DNA of 64,000 nt, taken from NCBI RefSeq assembly GCF_042667405.1, contig NZ_JBHVAL010000001.1, forward strand, positions 620,001 through 684,000, read 5' to 3'. Positions within the stretch are counted from its first letter, which is position 1. The number at the start of each line of letters is the position of its first letter. This DNA is from Arthrobacter sp042667405. Its GTDB lineage: Bacteria > Actinomycetota > Actinomycetes > Actinomycetales > Micrococcaceae. Below, one piece after another: positions 52,163-63,605 of the stretch. The translations under genes were made by a program, and so were the position numbers. Below the pieces are notes generated by a model that saw only the letters and a list, made by a program, of their open reading frames with translations, had not been told where the DNA came from and made no database searches.

Positions 52163-53021
52163 TCAACGAAGCCCGGCCAGAGTCTCCTCAGCTGCGGAAC
52201 GCAACGCCGCGACAGTGGGGCCGGCAGACAGGATGCCGCGGCTGGAAGTCGCCAGGACAGCCGGGTACGCGGACCCGAAAGTCGCACGAAGATCTGCGGG
52301 CGTGGCACCCTGCGCACCCAGCCCGGGAGCCAGGATCGCTCCGCGTACCGGGCCAAGATCGATGTCCAGCTCCGTCAACGCGGAGCCGATGGTGGCGCCC
52401 ACAACCAAGCCAACTGATCCCAAGGACCCTTCGTAGCGCTCATTCTCTGCAGCGGCCTCGGCCACGATCCGTCGCGCTACGGAGTCAGCGCCTCCGACGT
52501 GCTGGACGCTCTTGCCCTCCGGGTTGGACGTCAGGGCGAGCACAAACACTCCCCTGCCGTACTGGGCGGCAAGCTCCAAGGCCGGACGCAGCGACTCAAA
52601 GCCGAGGTACGGGCTCAACGTCACGGAATCCGCGGCAAGGGCTGAGCCGTCGCGGAGCCAGGCATCGGCGTAGGCGGCCATCGTGGAACCGATGTCGCCA
52701 CGCTTTGCGTCCGCGATACTGAGCACTCCGGCTTCCGTCGACGCGGCAAGGGTCCGTTCCAGCACAGCCATACCGGCAGCGCCATGGCGCTCGTACAGGG
52801 CCACCTGCGGTTTGACCGCGGCAGCGAGGGAAGCCACAGCCTCCACGACGGTGAGCGAAAAACGCTCCAGCCCGGCGACGTCGTCGTTCAATCCCCAATC
52901 CGCCAGCAACTGGGGGTGGGGGTCGATTCCGACGCACAGCGGTCCACGGTCAACCATGGCCGCAGCCAGCCGGGAGCCGAATGACTCCCGGACCGGCTGC
53001 GGTTCCTGCGTTGCGGCAGAC

Positions 53022-53029
<8 letters not shown>
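52163..53029 (-). CDS. pyrF: Orotidine 5'-phosphate decarboxylase (type 2)
   Basis: Last enzyme of UMP synthesis, decarboxylates OMP. The 288-residue protein has the catalytic DAKRGDIGST motif (about 95-104), GPLCVGIDPHP and LAPGLGAQGATPADL. The start is ATG 53029, overlapping the carB stop by 8 nt; the open frame runs further upstream inside carB but has no family similarity. It is the last gene of the pyr operon. Confidence 0.96.
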
Positions 53030-56329
<3,300 letters not shown>

Positions 56330-56330
<1 letters not shown>

Positions 56331-57550
56331 TACTTCTTGTCCTCAGTCTTGGATTCGTTGTTCGTTGCGGGGGCGGCGGCTTTGGCATCGGCCATGAGGT
56401 CGATGAACCGGTCGAAGAGGTACGCGGCGTCGTGCGGGCCGGCTGCGGCCTCCGGGTGGTACTGGACCGAGAAGGCAGGGATGTCGAGGCAGGCGAGGCC
56501 CTCAACGACGTCGTCGTTCAAGGAAACGTGGCTGACCTCCACGCGGCCGTAGCGCTCCTCCGGCGCCACAGTTGAGCCGTTCAGCGGCGCATCCACGGCG
56601 AAGCCGTGGTTCTGGGAGGTGATTTCAACCTTCCCGGTGCGGCGGTCCATCACCGGCTGGTTGATGCCGCGGTGGCCGTAACGGAGCTTGTAGGTGCCAA
56701 AGCCCAGTGCACGGCCCAGGATCTGGTTGCCGAAGCAGATACCGAAGTACGGCAGCTTCTCGTCCAGCACCGAACGCAGCAGCGAAACCTGGTGGTCGGC
56801 GGTGGCGGGATCGCCAGGACCATTGGACATGAAGAAGCCGTCGGGGTTGACGGCATTGACGTCCTCGAGCGTGGACGTGGCAGGCAGGACGTGCACGCGC
56901 ACCCCGCGCTCGGCGAAGCGCACGGGAGTCATGGCCTTGATGCCGAGGTCCACCGCGGCGATGGAGAAGCGGGGCTCGCCTTCCCAGCCGTGGTCCTTGG
57001 GATCCACGACGTAGGCTTCGTCGATGGAGACTTCCTCGGCCAGGGCCGAGCCTTCCATCGGGGCACTGGCCAGGACGATGTCCAGCAGTTCCTTATCCGA
57101 TGCCTGTGCGGCCTCGCCGGAGAAGATGCCTGCCCGCATGGTCTTGTGCTCGCGGAGGTGGCGGGTGATGGCACGGGTGTCCACGCCCTGGATGCCGACG
57201 ATTCCCTGCTCCACCAATTCCTCGTCAAGGCTGCGCTCGGAGCGCCAGTTGGAGGGGCGGCGGGCGGCATCGCGCACGATGTACCCGGCCACCCAGATGC
57301 GGCGGGATTCAGCGTCTTCGCTGTTGACGCCGGTATTGCCGATGTGCGGGGCCGTCTGGACGACCAGCTGGCGGGCGTAGGAGGGGTCGGTGATGGTCTC
57401 CTGGTAGCCGGTCATGCCGGTGGCGAAGACGGCCTCACCGAGCGCGGTGCCCTGGGCGCCGTAGCTGCGGCCGCGGAACATGCGGCCGTCTTCGAGCACC
57501 AGCACTGCTGCTGCGGGGGTGGTTTTGGTGGCTGCGTTACTTTCCGTCAC
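56330..57550 (-). CDS. carA: Carbamoyl-phosphate synthase small subunit (glutaminase)
   Basis: Class I glutamine amidotransferase that supplies ammonia to CarB. It has the CPSase small-chain N-terminal domain (VLVLEDGRMFRGRSYGAQG) and the C-terminal GATase domain with the nucleophile in YFGICFGNQILGRALG and His/Glu in VQYHPEAAAGP. I start it at GTG 57550 (VTESNAA) because GGAAAG lies 8 nt upstream and the gap to the previous stop is 4 nt; ATG 57574 is open in frame but overlaps the upstream gene by 20 nt. Translation is coupled to carB. Confidence 0.95.
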
Positions 57551-57554
57551 TTTA

Positions 57555-58076
57555 TTACTTTCCACTATCGGCATCTGCCTGAGGGGCTGCGGAGATCAAA
57601 TTCTGGAGGGCTTCGAGGAGGAGCGTCTTGTCGGCTGAGTGCCTGGACCGGAAACCGGTGTCGAGTTCCCGGTCGCCAAGTCTCCAGCTGATGACCAGGA
57701 GTCCGTCCTTTTCGACGAACTTCCCGGCCATGCCGTTGGCTTCACGGGTTTCAACCAGTGCTCGGCGGGGGATGAAGACCGGGGCGGCGCCGTTGCGGTC
57801 GAACAACACGCCTTCAGCGTGGATGCTCAGCTCCGCGTTGGTCCGGATACCCAGGCCCTGGACTGCGATGCGGTCCAGCCAGTCGCCGGCCGTCGTGGTG
57901 GTCACATACTGGCCATCAGCGACGACGGTGGCCGGGGTCAGCTGCTCCGGCACCCCGGGGAGGCGTTCGACGTCGGCTTGTCGCCTCAGGCGGTTCCGCC
58001 ACCCCAGCCAGATCATCGCCAGGACGACGACGATCAGCGGCACCGTGATGATCACGGTCAGTGTCTGGTTGTTCAT
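57555..58076 (-). CDS. Small membrane protein between pyrC and carA (Rv1382 type)
   Basis: A 173-residue protein with an N-terminal membrane helix (about 6-25, TVIITVPLIVVVLAMIWLGW) and a cytosolic beta-rich domain with PH-like character (WLDRIAVQGLGIRTNAELSIHAEGVLFDRNG, FIPRRALVETREANGMAGKFVEKDGLLVISW). Its ATG shares one base with the pyrC TGA. A similar protein occupies the same place in mycobacteria, so it is a fixed part of the actinobacterial pyr operon. Function is not known; a role in placing pyr enzymes at the membrane is possible but untested. Confidence 0.85.
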   Translation of the reverse strand: MNNQTLTVIITVPLIVVVLAMIWLGWRNRLRRQADVERLPGVPEQLTPATVVADGQYVTTTTAGDWLDRIAVQGLGIRTNAELSIHAEGVLFDRNGAAPVFIPRRALVETREANGMAGKFVEKDGLLVISWRLGDRELDTGFRSRHSADKTLLLEALQNLISAAPQADADSGK

Positions 58077-59401
58077 CAGCTGCTGCTGACTACCGGGTGC
58101 TTGTAGGGCGTGTTGAGCCGGCCTTCGAGGACTGTGGGGTGGCCCTTGAAGAAGGTTGCCACCACGGATCCGGGCAGCTCCTTGCCCTTGAACGGTGAAT
58201 TGCGGCCCATGGTTGCCATTTTATGGGGGTCGACGGTCCAACGCGCAGCCGGGTCCACCAGGATGACGTTGGCGGGCTCGCCAACCTCAAGCGGGCGACC
58301 CTGGTCAGCTACCCGGCCGATAACGGCGGGAGTGATGGAGGTGACCCTGGCGAAGTCCGCCCACGTCATGAGTCCGGTTTCGATCATGGTTTCCTGGACT
58401 ACCGACAACGCCGTTTCCAGGCCGGTCATGCCCATCGCCGCCTGCGCCCACTCGCATTCCTTGTGCTCGCTGGGGTGCGGCGCGTGGTCCGTTCCGACGA
58501 CATCGATGGTGCCGTCGGCCAGTCCTTCGCGCAAAGCCTGGACGTCTGCGTCCGTGCGCAGCGGCGGGTTGACCTTGTACACGGGGTCGTAGCTGCGGAC
58601 CAGTTCGTCGGTCAGGAGAAGGTGGTGCGGAGTGACCTCGGCAGTGACGTTGATACCGCGGGCTTTCGCCCACCGGACGATTTCCACGGAACCGGCCGTG
58701 GAGACATGGCAGACGTGCAACCGGGAACCAACGTGCTGGGCGAGCAGGACATCGCGGGCAATGATGCTTTCCTCGGCCACGGCCGGCCAGCCGGTCAGGC
58801 CCAGGACCGCGGAAACCTCTCCTTCGTTCATCTGGGCCCCGGCGGTCAGGCGCGGTTCCTGCGCGTGCTGGGCCACCACGCCGTCGAACGCTTTGACGTA
58901 TTCCAGCGCACGGCGCATCAGGACGGGATCATGAACGCAGATGCCGTCGTCGGAGAACATCCGGACCTGGGCACGGGAGTCGGCCATGGCGCCGAGCTCT
59001 GCGAGCCGCTCGCCGGCAAGCCCCACGGTGACCGCCCCTACCGGACGCACGTCAACCCAGCCGGACGCACGGCCCAGGCTGTGGACCTGCTCGACGACGC
59101 CGGCGGTGTCGGCTACAGGGTTGCTGTTGGCCATGGCGTGGACGGCGGTGAAGCCACCCAAGGCAGCGGCGCGGGTACCGGTCTCGACCGTTTCGGCATC
59201 CTCGCGGCCCGGTTCACGCAGGTGGGTGTGGACATCCACCATGCCCGGCAGGGCGATGAGGCCCTCGCCGTCGATGACAGTTGCGCCTTCCTCGGAGAGG
59301 TCGCTGCCCAAGGCGGCGATGACGCCGTCGCGGATCAGCAGGTCCTGGGCGTCCCCGCCGAGGATCGCGGCCCCGCGGATCAGGTAAGTGTTCTCGGCCA
59401 T
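58076..59401 (-). CDS. pyrC: Dihydroorotase
   Basis: Zinc amidohydrolase that cyclises carbamoyl aspartate to dihydroorotate. The 441-residue class I protein has the metal motif MVDVHTHLREPGRED (about 54-68), the later HVCHVSTAGS and the C-terminal DHAPH segment with the catalytic Asp. The ATG overlaps the pyrB stop by one base and the stop overlaps the next gene by one base. Strict coupling in the operon is likely. Confidence 0.96.
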   Translation of the reverse strand: MAENTYLIRGAAILGGDAQDLLIRDGVIAALGSDLSEEGATVIDGEGLIALPGMVDVHTHLREPGREDAETVETGTRAAALGGFTAVHAMANSNPVADTAGVVEQVHSLGRASGWVDVRPVGAVTVGLAGERLAELGAMADSRAQVRMFSDDGICVHDPVLMRRALEYVKAFDGVVAQHAQEPRLTAGAQMNEGEVSAVLGLTGWPAVAEESIIARDVLLAQHVGSRLHVCHVSTAGSVEIVRWAKARGINVTAEVTPHHLLLTDELVRSYDPVYKVNPPLRTDADVQALREGLADGTIDVVGTDHAPHPSEHKECEWAQAAMGMTGLETALSVVQETMIETGLMTWADFARVTSITPAVIGRVADQGRPLEVGEPANVILVDPAARWTVDPHKMATMGRNSPFKGKELPGSVVATFFKGHPTVLEGRLNTPYKHPVVSSS

Positions 59402-60429
59402 CAGTTGCTCTCCTTGCTCGACGGGCTCGCGAAAGCCGGTATGGCGGTGGTTATCGGGGCTGCCTCGCGGGAGTCCCCGGAGAGCAGCAGGTACAGGGCG
59501 GCCATGCGCACGGAAACACCGTTCCGTACCTGGGCCAGAACCGTGGAACGTGGTGAGTCCGCAGCGGCGGAAGAGATCTCCAGGCCGCGGTTCATCGGTC
59601 CGGGGTGCATGATGATGGTGTCTTTCATGCCCAGCTCGTCAAGGGATCGGAGGCGGGCGTCGTCGAAGCCCCACCGGCGCGAGTACTCGCGGGTGGAGGG
59701 AAAGAACGAGGCATTCATCCGCTCGCCCTGGACGCGAAGCATCATCATCGCGTCGATACCGGCTTCCAGCGTTTCGTCCAGGTTGTAGCTGACCTTGCAC
59801 GGCCAGTGCTCGACGCCGATGGGCAGCAGGGTGGGCGGCGCCACCAAGGTGACCTCGGCCCCGAGGGTCTTCAGGAGCCACACGTTGGAGCGGGCCACGC
59901 GCGAGTGCAGCACGTCGCCGGCGATGGCCACGCGCATGCCCTTCAGGTCCGCCCCCGTGGAAGCGACGCCGTTGAGCTTGGACCAGTGCCTGCGCATGGT
60001 GAAGGCGTCAAGAAGCGCCTGGGTGGGGTGTTCGTGCGTGCCGTCTCCTGCGTTGATGACGGCTGCGTCGATCCAATCGGTGGCAGCGAGCCGGTGCGGC
60101 GCCCCCGAGGCCCAGTGCCGGATGACGACGGCATCCGCACCCATGGCAGCAAGGGTTTGAGCGGTGTCTTTGAGGGATTCACCCTTGGAGACCGAAGATC
60201 CCTTGGCCGCGAAGTTGATGACATCGGCGGACAGTCGCTTGGCTGCGGCTTCAAAGGAAATACGGGTACGCGTGGAGTCCTCGAAGAAGAGGTTCACTAC
60301 GGTGCGGCCGCGAAGGGCCGGCAGCTTCTTGACCTCGCGCTCCCCCACCGCGGACATTTCCTCCGCCGTGTCCAGGATGCGGATCGCATCTGCTGCGACC
60401 AGGTTTTCCGTGGAAAGAAGATGCTTCAC
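59401..60429 (-). CDS. pyrB: Aspartate carbamoyltransferase catalytic subunit
   Basis: Transfers the carbamoyl group to aspartate. The 342-residue protein carries the carbamoyl-phosphate motif FFEDSTRTRISFE (about 49-61), HPTQALLDAF and the aspartate-binding HPGPMNRGLEI. No regulatory subunit (pyrI) is nearby, as usual in actinobacteria. The GTG start overlaps the pyrR stop in GTGA. Confidence 0.97.
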   Translation of the reverse strand: MKHLLSTENLVAADAIRILDTAEEMSAVGEREVKKLPALRGRTVVNLFFEDSTRTRISFEAAAKRLSADVINFAAKGSSVSKGESLKDTAQTLAAMGADAVVIRHWASGAPHRLAATDWIDAAVINAGDGTHEHPTQALLDAFTMRRHWSKLNGVASTGADLKGMRVAIAGDVLHSRVARSNVWLLKTLGAEVTLVAPPTLLPIGVEHWPCKVSYNLDETLEAGIDAMMMLRVQGERMNASFFPSTREYSRRWGFDDARLRSLDELGMKDTIIMHPGPMNRGLEISSAAADSPRSTVLAQVRNGVSVRMAALYLLLSGDSREAAPITTAIPAFASPSSKESN

Positions 60430-61010
60430 TTACCGGCCTCGATAACTACCTCGTTGACGGGAACACCATCGACGGAGTCGGTTTCCTCCAGGTGCACCCG
60501 GACTTTTTCCGCCGAGGACGTGGGAAGGTTCTTGCCCACGTGGTCGGCGCGGATGGGGAGCTCGCGGTGGCCCCTGTCCACCAGCACGGCGAGACGGACA
60601 ATTCGGGGACGGCCGAGGTCAACCAGGGCGTCCAGGGCGGCACGGATGGTGCGCCCGGAGTACAGGACGTCGTCAATCAGCACGACCACCTTATTGTCGA
60701 TCCCGGAGAGCGGGAGCCGGGTGTGGTGCGGTGGACGCGTGGGCTGGTGCGAGAGATCGTCACGGAACATGGTGACATCCAGCTGGCCGACGATTGACCC
60801 GGCGTTTACCGTGGGGTCGGCTGCGGCGATCTTGTTGGCGAGCCGAACGGCCAGTGGGTAGCCGCGGCTGGGAATGCCCAAAAGAACCAAGTCCTGCGAG
60901 CCTTTGTTGGCTTCGAGGATCTCGTGGGCGATACGAGTCAGCGCACGATCTATATCCGCCTGGTTGAGGACAACCCGCGACGGCAGGTGCGCAGAAGTGA
61001 CTTCAGTCAT
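60426..61010 (-). CDS. pyrR: Pyr operon regulatory protein PyrR / uracil phosphoribosyltransferase
   Basis: RNA-binding regulator of the pyr genes that responds to UMP/UTP, with minor uracil phosphoribosyltransferase activity. The 194-residue protein has the PRPP motif VVLIDDVLYSGRT (about 117-129) and the basic RNA-contact region around RALTRIAHEI. The start is ATG 61010 with GGGAG 7 nt upstream; a further in-frame ATG at 61037 is not preceded by a site. It heads the operon pyrR-pyrB-pyrC-membrane protein-carA-carB-pyrF. A PyrR-binding hairpin lies in its own leader. Confidence 0.95.
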   Translation of the reverse strand: MTEVTSAHLPSRVVLNQADIDRALTRIAHEILEANKGSQDLVLLGIPSRGYPLAVRLANKIAAADPTVNAGSIVGQLDVTMFRDDLSHQPTRPPHHTRLPLSGIDNKVVVLIDDVLYSGRTIRAALDALVDLGRPRIVRLAVLVDRGHRELPIRADHVGKNLPTSSAEKVRVHLEETDSVDGVPVNEVVIEAGK

Positions 61011-61030
61011 CGCTCGTCTCCCCTTTCCCC

Positions 61031-61042
61031 GCCTCACGGGAC
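61031..61042 (-). promoter_or_regulatory. PyrR-binding site in the pyrR leader
   Basis: On the minus strand GTCCCGTGAGGC fits all 12 positions of the core of the PyrR RNA consensus (RUCCNGNGAGGY). It folds into a hairpin with stem UCCCG/CGGGG and a UGAGG loop, and ends about 10 nt before the GGGAG ribosome-binding site of pyrR. This suits translational repression by PyrR, as shown for Mycobacterium smegmatis. A TAGTTT hexamer about 40 nt further upstream may be the -10 box. Confidence 0.8.
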
Positions 61043-61120
61043 GGAATTAAAAAAGGAATATTTGCTCCTCAAAACTATCACAGCGGGCCAGCGCCCGCCG
61101 ATCAGGTGGCTGTCAGGAGA

Positions 61121-61136
61121 GTGAGTTTAAGCTCAC
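61121..61136. promoter_or_regulatory. Palindrome in the prsW promoter region
   Basis: GTGAG-TTTAAG-CTCAC is a near-perfect 16-bp palindrome, centred about 25 nt upstream of the TAGGCT box, in the -35 zone. It could be an operator; no regulator is identifiable. Confidence 0.35.
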
Positions 61137-61152
61137 ACTTCCTCCCGTGGAA

Positions 61153-61158
61153 TAGGCT
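61153..61158 (+). promoter_or_regulatory. -10 element of a probable leaderless promoter for the PrsW-type gene
   Basis: TAGGCT is followed by 7 nt and the ATG at 61166. No Shine-Dalgarno is present. Confidence 0.5.
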
Positions 61159-61165
61159 CGTTTCC

Positions 61166-62407
61166 ATGAGCATGAACCACCCAGGCCAGTACGGCGGACA
61201 GCCCCACCCGGGTCCCTATCTTGAACCGGGGGCGAACCCTACGTGGATCGGCCACGTCCAGCCCGGTAATTACCAGCCGGCACCGGGCAACAGGGCTCCG
61301 CTTCCGCAGCAGACCTGGGCCATGCCGCCGGTACGGCGCAGCTGGGGCACGCTGCCCTTGTTGATCGTTGGCGCCGTCCTGGCCCTTGGGAGTCTTCTGC
61401 TGGTGGTTCCGTTCCTGCTGGGCAATACCGGCGCTACCGGCTTCGTCATCGGTTTCCTGGTGTCCCTGGTTCCGTTGTCCATCGTCCTTTTGACCGTGCG
61501 CCTCATTGACCGCTGGGAGCCCGAACCGCCCAGGCTTCTCTGGTTCGCCTTTACCTGGGGCGCCGCAGTGTCCATTGCCGGCACGCTGTTGATCCAGCCA
61601 CTCTTCGCCTTGGCCGCCCCCACCTCCAGCGAAGAAGCCTTCGCTTATTTCATGGCCACGGTCCAGGCGCCGATTGTGGAGGAATTCACCAAGTCCTTGG
61701 GTCTTCTGGTCCTGATCCTCGCAGCCCGGAAGTACTTCGACGGGCCCGTGGATGGGGTGGTGTTCGCCTTCACCATCGCCGCCGGCTTCGCGTTCACGGA
61801 GAACATCCTCTATTTTGGCCGTGAAATAGCCTCCTCCAATGATCCCGGCACAGACTTGGTGCGCATCTTCATCCTGCGGGGCGTCATGTCACCCTTTGCC
61901 CACGCCGTCTTCACCGGCACGACAGGCTTGATCATGGGCTTTGCCGCACGGAAGTGGCACCCCGGATATGCGGTCCTGGCTTTCTTCATCGGCCTGCTGC
62001 CCGCGATGTTCCTCCACAACCGCTGGAACAGCATGGGCCAGAACTTCCTTGCAGAGTACTTCGTTGTCCAGGTGCCGATCTTCCTGATCGCCGCCGTCGG
62101 CATCATCCTGCTTCGGCTCGCCGAAGGAAAACTGACTCGGCAAAGACTCCTTGAATACGCCCGCGCGGGATGGTTTACGCCGGCAGAAGTGGAAATGCTT
62201 GCCACCGCACGGGGAAGGCGCCAAGCACTTCGCTGGGCGGCGTCACGGGGGCGAGCACCGCAAATGAAGGCCTTCATCAAGGGAGCAACAGCCCTGGCAT
62301 TTACCCGCCAACGGATCCTCAGCGGACGCGACGTCAACTCGCACCAACGCGACGAACTCGAACACCTTCACGCAGTCCCCGTATTGCGGGCCGCGGTCCT
62401 CCAGTAG
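61166..62407 (+). CDS. PrsW family intramembrane metalloprotease-like protein
   Basis: A 413-residue polytopic membrane protein with a Pro/Gly-rich cytosolic N-terminus of about 60 residues and about eight membrane helices. PrsW-type active-site motifs are present: PIVEEFTKSLG (Glu-Glu-x-x-Lys), FAFTENILYFG (Glu-Asn) and the His of FAHAVFTG and MFLHNRWN. In Bacillus PrsW cleaves an anti-sigma factor; the target here is unknown. The C-terminal 70 residues are cytosolic and basic. The start is ATG 61166; the frame is open to 61106. It is placed between pyrR (divergent) and nusB (convergent), reading against its neighbours. Confidence 0.88.
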   Translation: MSMNHPGQYGGQPHPGPYLEPGANPTWIGHVQPGNYQPAPGNRAPLPQQTWAMPPVRRSWGTLPLLIVGAVLALGSLLLVVPFLLGNTGATGFVIGFLVSLVPLSIVLLTVRLIDRWEPEPPRLLWFAFTWGAAVSIAGTLLIQPLFALAAPTSSEEAFAYFMATVQAPIVEEFTKSLGLLVLILAARKYFDGPVDGVVFAFTIAAGFAFTENILYFGREIASSNDPGTDLVRIFILRGVMSPFAHAVFTGTTGLIMGFAARKWHPGYAVLAFFIGLLPAMFLHNRWNSMGQNFLAEYFVVQVPIFLIAAVGIILLRLAEGKLTRQRLLEYARAGWFTPAEVEMLATARGRRQALRWAASRGRAPQMKAFIKGATALAFTRQRILSGRDVNSHQRDELEHLHAVPVLRAAVLQ

Positions 62408-62421
62408 GCCGCTTAAAGAAA

Positions 62422-62454
62422 TGGACCCTTCCCGGTTTTCCCGGGAAGGGTCCA
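62422..62454. terminator. Bidirectional terminator between the PrsW-type gene and nusB
   Basis: A perfect 14-bp stem (TGGACCCTTCCCGG at 62422-62435 and its complement at 62441-62454) with the 5-nt loop TTTTC lies between convergent genes. Confidence 0.85.
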
Positions 62455-62476
62455 ATCACAACTATTGTCAAGCCGG

Positions 62477-62887
62477 CTACGCCAGCAGCGACGGCTTGAG
62501 CTTTTGGAGACGGCCAAGCAATCCGTTGATGAAGGCCGGGGACTCGTCGGTGGACATCGTCTTGGCCAGGGCGACGGCTTCGCTTACCGCTACTCCGTCA
62601 GGAACTTCGTCGTTGTAGAGAAGTTCCCAGGCTCCAATGCGAAGGATGATGAGGTCCACCGAGGGCATACGCTCAAGGGTCCAGCCCTGGGCATAGGTCT
62701 CGAGGAACTCGTCGATGGTTGCTTGCATGGACACCACGCCTTCCACGATTTCCACCGTGTAGGGGTTGATGACCAGGTCTGTCTTCTCCCGACGCGCCTT
62801 CAGGGCGTCAAAAGCCGAAACCGAGCGCTGCTCCGCTTCGAAAAGTACTTCCAAGGCCCTGCTACGGGCTTTACCGCGGGCGCTCAC
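62477..62887 (-). CDS. nusB: Transcription antitermination factor NusB
   Basis: All-helical RNA-binding protein that acts with NusE in rRNA antitermination. The 136-residue protein has the N-terminal ARGKARSRALEVLFEAEQR and the C-terminal NEAVALAKTMSTDESPAFINGLLGRL-like stretch (here SEAVALAK and ESPAFINGLLGRL). Its GTG shares one base with the efp TAG. The pair efp-nusB precedes the pyr operon in actinobacteria; here the PrsW gene lies between. Confidence 0.95.
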   Translation of the reverse strand: MSARGKARSRALEVLFEAEQRSVSAFDALKARREKTDLVINPYTVEIVEGVVSMQATIDEFLETYAQGWTLERMPSVDLIILRIGAWELLYNDEVPDGVAVSEAVALAKTMSTDESPAFINGLLGRLQKLKPSLLA

Positions 62888-63450
62888 TAGTCGTTGACCC
62901 GGCCCAGGTAGCTGCCATCGCGGGTGTCGACCTTGACCTTGGTGCCCTGCTCCACGAACAGCGGCACCTGGATCTCGTAGCCGGTTTCAACTGTGGCCGG
63001 CTTGGTTCCAGCCGAGGAGCGGTCGCCCTGCAGGCCCGGCTCGGTGTAGGTGATTTCGAGCACAACGCTCGGGGGCAGCTCGATGTAGAGCGGCGTACCT
63101 TCGTGGATGGCGATGTTGACCATCTGGTTTTCAAGCATGAAGTTGGTGGCGTCGCCAACCGTCGCACCGGAGACCGTGATCTGGTCGTAGTCCTGGGTGT
63201 CCATGAAGACGAAGTCTTCGCCATCCTGGTACAGGTACTGGTAGTCGCGACGGTCGACAGTCGCGGTTTCGATCTTCAGGCCGGCGTTGAAGGTCTTGTC
63301 GACCACCTTGCCGGACATGACATTGCGCATCTTGGTGCGGACAAAGGCGCCACCCTTGCCGGGCTTGACGTGCTGGAACTCGATGATGTTCCAGAGCTGG
63401 CCCTCGAGCTTCAGTACGGTCCCGTTCTTGATGTCGTTTGTGGTTGCCAC
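62887..63450 (-). CDS. efp: Elongation factor P
   Basis: Ribosome-binding factor that rescues stalling at proline runs. The 187-residue three-domain protein has an N-terminal KOW-like domain with the tip loop KPGKGGAFVR (Lys at residue 32) and the C-terminal OB domains. The loop reads PGKGG, while PGKGP is common in unmodified actinobacterial EF-P; whether Lys32 is modified is unknown. It is cotranscribed with nusB. Confidence 0.96.
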   Translation of the reverse strand: MATTNDIKNGTVLKLEGQLWNIIEFQHVKPGKGGAFVRTKMRNVMSGKVVDKTFNAGLKIETATVDRRDYQYLYQDGEDFVFMDTQDYDQITVSGATVGDATNFMLENQMVNIAIHEGTPLYIELPPSVVLEITYTEPGLQGDRSSAGTKPATVETGYEIQVPLFVEQGTKVKVDTRDGSYLGRVND

Positions 63451-63554
63451 TCGTATCCTCTGGTTAATCGCACTGGTTCCAGCTGCCAGCTATCTATGCC
63501 AAGCAGGCGTGCCAATCGGCGCGCCAGCGCGTATTTATCAAAAATCCAAAAACC

Positions 63555-63560
63555 ATTCTA
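63555..63560 (-). promoter_or_regulatory. Candidate efp promoter (-10)
   Basis: TAGAAT on the minus strand lies about 100 nt upstream of the efp ATG, in an A/T-rich stretch of the 155-nt gap. TTGACG just before it is too close to act as its -35. The promoter assignment is tentative. Confidence 0.3.
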
Positions 63561-63605
63561 CCGTCAAATACGGAGCTGCCTTGCAAACAGCGTTCCGGGC
63601 AGCCT

